From: Temnopleurus reevesii
Taxonomy: Eukaryota > Echinodermata > Echinoidea > Temnopleuroida > Temnopleuridae
Length of the DNA stretch: 17,690 nt
Direction of reading: 5' to 3'
Assembly (NCBI GenBank): GCA_036244855.1
Contig: BQKZ01000060.1
Coordinates: 66,433 to 84,122 of the forward strand
A program made the translations under genes and the position numbers. This document shows, in pieces, positions 1 through 9,300 of the stretch. Each line of letters starts with the position of its first letter. Position 1 is the stretch's first letter. The notes beneath the pieces were generated by a model that saw only the letters and a list, made by a program, of their open reading frames with translations, was not told the origin of the DNA and searched no databases.

Positions 1-204
1 AGGGGGGGGGGGGGAGGAAAACGAGAAATGGAGGAAAGAAATAGGGAAAGGTAAAATGAAAAAGCGGAAAGAGGAAGTTGTAAATGGATATCGACATATT
101 TTCCTCCCACTTGTCCTAACCAGGGAGATCAATGTTTGCTATTTATGTCAATTTTACATCAATTGTGCTAGCGCCCTCTTTCATTTATTCTACATCTAAT
201 CAAG
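1..204 (+). promoter_or_regulatory. 5' flank / putative 5' UTR of AGK
   Basis: This is the sequence before the AGK start codon. It opens with a run of G (2-14) and a purine-rich stretch to about 75. I see no convincing TATA box, and the transcription start cannot be placed. The last in-frame stop before the AGK start is TAG at 169-171, so the Met at 205 is the first in-frame Met. An upstream ATG at 132 lies in another reading frame and could form an overlapping upstream ORF if it is transcribed. Calling this promoter or UTR is inferred from position alone. Confidence 0.4.
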
Positions 205-314
205 ATGGCAGTCCTCATGAATGCGGCACGCACGGTGAGAAATCACTGGAAAAAGTCAACTGTGTTAGCAATCCTGTCAGTATGGGGAGGGAACTTTTTA
301 GTAGAGCGATACAA
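205..314 (+). CDS. AGK: AGK exon 1 (residues 1-36 and part of 37)
   Basis: The exon starts with MAVLMNAARTVRNHWKKS, where the RNHWKK block matches the vertebrate AGK N-terminus. A hydrophobic VLAILSVWGGNFLV segment follows and may serve as the membrane or import region. The exon ends after two bases of codon 37 at a consensus donor (gtgagta at 315). A second copy of this end with its donor follows 59 bp downstream. Confidence 0.93.
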
Positions 315-3300
315 GTGAGTATGAGAAGTTTCAATGTGAACTAAGGAGGAAACTTTTTAGTAGAGCGATACAAGTGAGTATGAGAAGTTTCAATGTGAAA
401 TTTAGTTTTATGAAGTAAAAAATCGAAGGATAATATTTGTAGTAGTTTTGTGTGGTCCCACTCGCAGTTCACTGTGTTACAAATTCGTTTATTTTTCCAT
501 TTCTAAATGTGCGCATGTGTCTCTGTGTGATACTGAAGTGAAGATGAGTCTATATATTCTGATGATATTAATTGATAAATCAACATAATTCAAATTAGAA
601 AATTGAAACGATCATCGCCCCCCCCCCCCCCCCACATTTATATTTGGAGTCCTCAGACTAAGACTAGTCTAACATGGTGTGGTTTATGATCCCCATCTCG
701 TCCAACTCCAAGCAATGGCATCTCGTCCAATGACCGTTTCGTCCAAACACGCTTCGTTTAACTGTCCAATATTCATTTCGTCCATTAGCCGCTTTGAGCA
801 ATAATCAGTTAGTCCAATATCCTGTTCGTCCAATAGCCATTTTGTCCATTAACGTTTGGTCCAATAATCAATTTGTCCAATAGCCATTTGGGCTAACATC
901 ACTTCGTCCAATCTAAACAATCTGATGATGGGACAAAGTGACACTAAACAAAGCGGTAATTGGACGAAGTAAGACTAGACCACATGATGATTGGACGAAT
1001 AGGCAATTGGACAAAATGAGGATAGACCATATGGTTACTGGACGAAATGGCTATTGGACGAACGGGATATTGGGCAAATTGGTTACTGGATAAAGTGGCA
1101 ATTGGACGAAATGTTTATTGGACGAAATGTTTATAGACGAAGTTATGTTGGACGAAGCGCATTTGGACGAAACGGTCATTGGGCGAGATGGCATTGGACG
1201 AGATGCAATTTACCTCCCCTCTGCGTTCGCGGTTCGTCTTCGAAATGTCATGAACGCTGCGCAAGTAACGCAAATATGGGATTAAGTCTTTAGACAATTT
1301 GTCTCATTTGAATCTCCAGGGGACCTAACAAGTTGTTGTTACATACATTTTTTCCAAAAGCTTTAAGGAAAGGTTTTAATTGGAAATTAAAAAAAAATCC
1401 CCTACATAAGATATACTACCTTTACTACACAATTCCTCTTTGTGCCATTCATGATAAACTTTTGTAAAATATTTGGGTAAAAGATTGTATTTCATAGGCA
1501 ATGATTGTTATATCCTAGATGCAAATACTGGATCACGTTGGTATTTGTTAAAAATAAGGCGCTAATGCACTTTGGTATCCAGCCTAAGTTAGGGTATATG
1601 TTATAGGGTTTAGGGTTAGGATGTACGGTTAGGATCTAGGTTTGGGTTTAGGGTTAGGGTTAGGCTTAGAATTAGGGTTAGGGTTTGGCTTGATACCAAA
1701 GTGCATTAGCGCCAAATTTTTTAGAAATATCAAAACAAATCATAAAAATCCCTCAGCCTAATTTGTTAATGTCTTTTCACTTTTTGCCTTTTTTTTCATT
1801 CTTTTCAACTCCTCCTCCTCTCACTCAACCCTGTCTGTCATTCTGAATCACAGAGCGGATCTCCTTCGGGAGGAGTACTGCAGACAGGCCCAGGTAATAA
1901 TTTCTTTGCTCTGTGTTCCTATCCAGTGCATACTGTAAAAGCCAATATTTTGACCAGTGTATATTAATTTCAGCAAATTAACTGAATTTTATACATATTC
2001 ACATTTTAAAAACAACAAGATAGTTTTATCTATTTATTCATGTAGTGCTAGTCATTTCCGTAAATGTAGATACTGAAAAGGTGGCTTGTATCTGTGTCAA
2101 TAGGTTATGCAACAACCAATTCAGAGGGGTGGGGGCAATAAATTTTACAGCCGTTATGCCAGCCACTATTATTGTAGCCCCAAATCTATGATAGACTGAT
2201 GACTACGACTGAAGGTAATGAGGATCTAAGAATTTTGGTAAATTTAAATTGATGAATTTTGTATGTTTCCTACAATTCTATATTCTTACTTTTTTTTATC
2301 GAAGATCACTAAGCATTTCAACAAAATCAATAATGGCGCTCTATTAGTATCATGTATTTTTAGTGATGAAAATGTGAAAATCAATTTGATTGTTTGTTAG
2401 TTTTGTGTTTGTTTATTTACAGATGTATGGAAAACAACTAACTCACACAATGAGTAGACCTGTGAAAGCAACTGTTTTCTTGAACCCAGCTGCCAAGAAA
2501 GGGTAAAAATCTTGATAAGAATACCTTTAGTATTGTGCAGTTGTGTTAAAAATATGATATCTGAATGAAACATGTTTTTGAGATTTGATTAATGTATGAT
2601 ATTATTGTTTTTCTCATGAAAAAAATAAGATGAAATTGATTGTAATCAGGCATTACAAAAGTCTGTAAAATAGTTGTGTAGTATAGAAAATTTGAGAAAA
2701 TAAAATATTAAACAAAAATGACAATTTTCTGTGCAACATTAGGGTGCAAATTAAACCTTATGCTCAAATGTATATTCAAGCATTTGATGTTTTATATACA
2801 AAAAGACGTGATTCAGCTCATATTAGTAGTCTGCAACCTCTCTCTTTTTCACTGAAAATAATTATCAATTCAAAATAATGTTTTGACAACTTTTGATGAA
2901 GTATACATGTAGGTTTATTGCTTAAAAATGGGGTTATCAAATGCTCTAGTATAAAAACAGGCCCTTACATGTAACTTAGCGTGGGTCTCAGGGGGTTCAA
3001 ATAAAATCCTATTTATGGGCTTGACACAGGTGAATAATGGAAATAACTACAAAGTACCTAGACTTATGAAGTCGTTTGTAGATTCCAGGAATTGGTTCTA
3101 AGAATTATTTATGCTATTGTGCCAAAATCCTTCTCTTTTTGGACAGAAAAGCAAAGAAACTGTTCCAGAAAAATGCTGCTCCCCTCCTCCACCTAGCTGG
3201 TATAGATGTGGAAGTCATTCAGGTATGTGAGGTTGAATCAAAAGAAGCTCATTTTGTTTGTTCGTTGGTGTATTTTTGTATTGCTTGTTATGCGATTAGA

Positions 3301-6300
3301 ATATACAATTGAATTGTGTTTGTGTGAAACATGAGATATGTACTGTAATACAGAGGATGGGGGTGTTAAAAATAATATAACTGTTCAAACTCTCATCAGG
3401 GAACTGCAATTTTATGCATTTTTTCCCTTGTGAGCAGTTTGAAATGTCTAGAAAATGCTGGATAAGATACAACTTTGATGAGTTTTGGGGAGTATACTTT
3501 CATATAATTTATACAATACAGAGCATTGCACACTGCAGCAGATTCGCCCTTACAGAAATGGTTGTGTATTTATTTTATATATATAATTTTTATTTTTCAT
3601 TATTTTTCAGAGGGGGAGGGATGGCACTATCTTCTGATTTTCATTAGATTGGCAACAGTTTCGTATTTGGTAATCTTACTGCATCAAGTAGCAATTGACA
3701 TTAACTCATTCAAAGAACAAAAACCCTCTGTGGTTCTATGTACCCTTATTACCAATGACAAGCCATGGCTTGATAGAATTAAAGAGGCCAGAGAGAATTT
3801 CATTTTTGTCTCTTCTTCGCAGACATCAATGGAGGGAGAAGCGAAAGATCTTGCCGGGTCACTGGCTAAGACGGACATCGTCATCATCGCCGGGGGCGAC
3901 GGGACAGTGGCAGAGGTCATCACTGGACTCCTCAGGAGGACTGACGAACAAGCGGTCAGCTCTAACTGGACATTGGGTATCATTCCGGTTGGCGCGACAA
4001 ACTCACTAGCGAGGATACTCTATTCAGATGCTGAGGCAGATGTCAGGTAGATTTCGTTGAGAAATTTAACTTATTGACTGCTGAATTCTGCAATTCGCAT
4101 AGACTTTGTGCATGGACTACCCACTTCCAGTATAAATCAATGGGTTAAATCAATCAATATAAAGCACTCACTGTCAAAGTGTATTTAAGATAAAACTTTT
4201 GAACAGCAAGACACTGTATTCAGATGCAAAGAATCATGTCAGGTATAAGGAAGCAGTTATTGTATAACAGTAATTATTTTGAGGATAAAATATCAGTACA
4301 ATCAGGGACTTTGACATTACAATTTGTTAACAAAATGAAAATTATCATCATGCCGAATGATCAAAGTGATATGAAATTTCCTTAATTTGAAACTCTTTTC
4401 CGTTTTGCAAAATTTGGTTTTATTAAAAAGGAATTGATCTTGCTTATTCTTTTCAATTATATTTGCTTGAAATGAATGAAAATCCATTCTTTTTTAACTA
4501 GAAATCAGGATGAACTTCATATTCTCATTTTCTTGCTATTTCATGAATTTCTACCAATTTTCCTTGGCCTTGCATAATAGACTCATAGTGCTTAGTCTTT
4601 ATTGTCAAGTCTTATTTCCTGTCTGCACAACGACATAGTTTCTAATTCGATTGATGAATTTATTCACTGTTTCAATACAGATGGATGTGTAACTCTGCTA
4701 TGGCAATTATCAAGGGCTTTACGAGGCAAGTCGATGTCATGTCAATACAGGTAATAATTGCATTCCTATTGCTAATAATGATAATTAAAAGAATGTGTTT
4801 TTAGTTGACATTTTATATCTGGATATATCCTATTAATTTTATTTGGTGAGTAAATTCATGCAAATTGATTTGATGAATGATAAGTTCTGTATAACTTTAT
4901 CCTACATCCAAGGTAAATAATATGCTGTACACATACTTCTTCATTGTATTGCACTTTAATCCATAAATAAAGTTTACATTCTTGACAATGGCTAGCTCCC
5001 AAAATACATTGTGTGTGATCCGGCTGGCTACGCGAGTGTCTATGAAGCCATATTATCCACTTTGAGGATTCTTTTTTTTACCCTTATTTTTCCACCAATA
5101 TTTCTGTTTCTCAGGATGAATCTCAAGGCCGGACATCTTACGCTGTGAACAGTATCCAATGGGGTCCTTTGTATGATGCACACGAGAAAGCTACAAAGTG
5201 AGTTTGAATTCATCCACAATTTTAAACTGAACTTTAGTCAATTTTTTTCCATGATTGATTGGAAAGCTGAACATTTCACTGTTTTTTTGTACCAAAGAAA
5301 TTGAATAATGAAAATCCTTACGTGGATACGATTGTTTTTTTTTAAATTCATAATCATATGTTGTCATGAAATCCAAAAATAATTCTGAAATAGTTTAGTA
5401 ATTACTTTTTAGAATGGTTCCGATACCACACTTCATGTCATATAATCTGTTGATACATTTTAAAGCCTTGTGTGTCACAATCTCATTTTATCAAATGTTG
5501 CTTTCATTTTAGAGTTTCTGAGACCAAAATACATAAAATGACAAAATATTTGAAAATATGCGAAGATGTCGTGCACATTGTACAGAGGATGCATTCTAAC
5601 TTTCAAATCTATATGCCAGGACTATTATTTTTTTTTAAACTTTGATATAGGTGGAGAAAAATTTTTCTTGTGATTTTCCTTTTCTAGGGTTGCTGTATTT
5701 GCTGTTAGTCTATTATTCTTGTTTATGTCCCTTTAGATTTTGGTACTTTGGGCCTCTGAAGCACAGGTTTAGCTATTTATGGGCTGGTCTAACCAAGGTA
5801 GGATCATGATAATTATAATAATGATATTAAACTATTCTTGAATGCAACATTATTACCCTAACGCCGTTGCAGGCTGATGCATTTCAAGGAATATATCTGT
5901 TCGGTACATTGTACATAATAATAATAATAATAATGAACGGCTTTTATATAGCGCTTATCAACTCTTTATAAAGAATTCTCTAAGCACTCTACAACTGCAG
6001 CATTATTACCCTGGCTTTAGCCCGGCAGCCACTTCATTAGCGCACTTGGCGTTTCAAGGAATAAATATTCCTACCAGGCACCCATTCACCTCACCTGGGT
6101 TGAGTGCAGCACAATGTGGATGAATTTCTTGCTGAAGGAAATTAACGCCATGGGTGGGACTAGAACCTACGACCCTCTGGTTGAAAGGCGAGAGTCATGA
6201 CCACTACACCACGGCGCCTCCACATGTACCCATTTACTTCACATGGGTTGAGTGTTATGATTTGGATGAATTTCTTACGGAAGGAAATTAACACAAAGAA

Positions 6301-9300
6301 TTGAATTCAAACAGGATAACTTAATTTGAAAATCAAGAGTCAGAACGACTACACCACAAGGCCTTCGTAAATATGAAAAGCATTGTGGGTTTGTGATATT
6401 CATTACACTCCGATTTTTCAGGAAATGAATACCATGACTCAAAGCTAAGTTCATCAGATGCTATTAAGTGAGTTTACCAACCTTGAATTTACTCATATTG
6501 TTTCATTTATATATTTACTATTCTAATTGGAATTATTGAATTAAAGTATTGGTAATTTGGCCGGGATTAGTAGCGGAGAATATTTCCCTATTATTACTTT
6601 GTCAATTTTATGATTTTTAGTGGTTCTTGTCAAACCAATCTTATTTCAAAATTTCGTTCAGCTTTAATCCTTTTGCAGTTATTCGTCATTTATCTGATTT
6701 TAGAGTTTTCCACAAGAGGTCAAAGGTCACATCTCATATGGCCATCCTAAGGAGATCCCTGAACAGGTCATTCCAGAGAGGGTATCGTGGTTAAGCAGAC
6801 TCATGAACAGATTGTGGCCGAAAAAAGTGCAACCAGGTAAAGAAATAGTAATTAATTATCTATATAGCACAGAAGCTCATATGCATATTTTCTCTTGCAT
6901 GTACATTCAAGGCAAAGTGGAAACTCAGAATAATATCTGCTAAAAAGAGGTTAAAATTCTGGTCCCAGCTCTTTGTAACTTATTGTTTTATAACTCTGCT
7001 TTAAAGAGATTACTGCTATAACAAGATATTTTTGATGGTCTCAAGCACCTTGTTATACGGAGTTTCCACTGTACCATATTATCACCCTTGTTATAAAAGC
7101 CAGCTACTACCGCTGAAGCATTTTGAGCAAAAAATGCTATTAATTAGCAATCCGGCTTTTACACCTATGTTGGATGATGCAAAATGTGGATGGGGGGGGT
7201 GGGGGGGGGGTCTTTTTTGTTGAAGGAAATTAATGCTGTGGCTATGATTCTGAAGTCAAAATCCTGCAACTGCTAGGTATGATACTTTCTGTAAGATACC
7301 TTCTGTAAAATCTGTGTACAGTTGCCACCCAAGTGAAACATAGAAAGTGACCACTCCATGTATATACAGGTTATAAGCCTCGGTCACATAGGACCCCGGA
7401 AGCAACACGATTCAGCCCGACTCGTTGTTCTGAGGCAGTTATAAACTGTGAATTAACAAAGAGTCGGGGTGAAACGTGTTGCTTACGGGGTCCTATGTGA
7501 CCGGGGCATTAAACACAGATGTAGGTGTACTATACCAGATAAGACATTGTGGTGGAGCAGACTTATTAATAGACTGTTGCCAAATTGGGTTCAACCAGAT
7601 ACAGTCTCTTTCCTGCTTGCGTTCAAGGATTCATCTCGTTAAAATTTGAATGAGTACTGACAATTATTAAGTTACGTACTCTTTAACCGAAATGTAATAG
7701 ACAAAGAATGTGATTTTCGGTTGGCAGCCCTGAGTTTGGCATCTCTGGTCTAAGAAAAGAAACTATTCTATTTCATGATACAAAGAAACTTATTCATTTA
7801 TATCCATCAACCCATTGTGGGTCCTCTTGACACATAGCTATTTGATATGAACATTTTATTGAAGCATTTTTTTTCTGATTTTTTCCTAGTTTCTTTCGGA
7901 ATGTACTTCTTGTGATGTGTTTGTATATAATTTTCAAGAAATATGTTATTCAATTCATCATTTCATTGACTGCTTTTTTGTCTCATTTGTAATTTTCTAA
8001 GAACCTGAAGTAGAGATTGAGGAGGAGGTGTTAGAAGAGCTGGACATATCTGGTGTGGAAATGTCGATAGTTACAGACAATGGTGCAACGAAAAAAGAGG
8101 TAATTGGTCTTGTTTTTATGATATGCATTACCTATCGCCGTATTGGGGCCGTTTGGCTGTTGTTCATTGTTATGGTAGTTACCGTTGACTGTGGAGTTTT
8201 ATGCCCTTGCCTAACAAAAGTAAGATCAGTCACATACAAATTAAGATGTACAGTTTAAAAAGACACATGTGAATATAAGCAGGCCATGCCTGAATCTTGG
8301 ATGGAAGCTTGGCTCATAAATCAAAGTATTTTATAATACAGTAAACTCTGCCTATGTCGAACTTGTCTCAGCTGGTATCGTTCAAAATCAACTGCAAATC
8401 AACTGCAACTTTGCCAATTGTTACGCGCATTTTCATTCGCACTCGGTATGCGCATTTAACAAGACGCGCATGAGACAATGATTTTGATTGGCACGTTCCG
8501 ATCAACTGCAACTTGCGATCAATTGCAACTTTTGAACAACATCCCCTTAGTTGAATGATTGCCTAAGTCGATTGGACTTTTTACCAATTCATCAAATATG
8601 AGTTATTTACCTCTTCTAAAAAGAACGTCGCCCAGAGATTCAACTTAGGCAGAGTTGCCTGTTTGGAGAAGAATACCATACACATTTGCATAGATCTACA
8701 TGTGGTTTCTTGACATGATTTTATTTCACTGATGATAAAAACTTTGTTAAAAATGTTTTAGTATACAAATTTCTAATGACTTCAATTGATTTGATTTCAG
8801 GGTCCTCCTGCTATGCATCTGAGAGTTGGCCCAGAAGAGCTTTCAAGAATGGACTTCATCAAAGAAGGGTATGTTGAATTAAAATGTATATGATATTTAG
8901 GTTTGATAATAACGTCTGCTGTGTGATCCGTGGTTCAATGAAAATTGGTATGCAATTATGGTGCTGCCCCCATTAGAGATTGAAATTTAATCCAGTTTAA
9001 TATATATCATCAACCTTTCTTTTTTCATTCTTTAGCTGGTCAAGAGTGAGCAATCAAGGACACACCGAGCCATTCACAGAGACGAACACTCCTGCAGGAG
9101 AAATTCATCTCAAGCCAACACTAGTAGAGGTATGACATATTCAAGAGATTGAAATTGACTTTTTATCTATTCTATCTTGATAAGCTCAGTTTAATCTAAA
9201 ATAATAATAATAATTGAATTTATATAGCGTTTTTCCAGAGGATACAAAGCACTGCTTAAAAATACATACATTCAGCTACATTCGGAATTGTAAAGATGGG

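Noticed and set aside
374..375. Second exon 1 donor as the normal one
   Set aside because: Reading to it meets TGA directly after codon 37, whereas the first donor joins in frame to exon 2.
1054..1293. 79-residue plus-strand ORF and the opposing 60-residue ORF
   Set aside because: Both are translations of the 15-16 bp foldback repeats. The repeated WxRW-like pattern reflects the DNA repeat and not a protein.
1611..1690. Chromosome end or true telomere
   Set aside because: The repeats are degenerate, short, inside an intron and enclosed by inverted repeats.
3526..3822. Open frame upstream of exon 5 as extra AGK coding sequence
   Set aside because: It has no AGK similarity, while the acceptor at 3821-3822 and the phase of exon 4 join exactly to TSMEGEAKDL.
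6140..6218. Functional tRNA gene on the minus strand
   Set aside because: A and B boxes are present, but the stems are imperfect and the sequence continues into a SINE body and (ATT)n tail.
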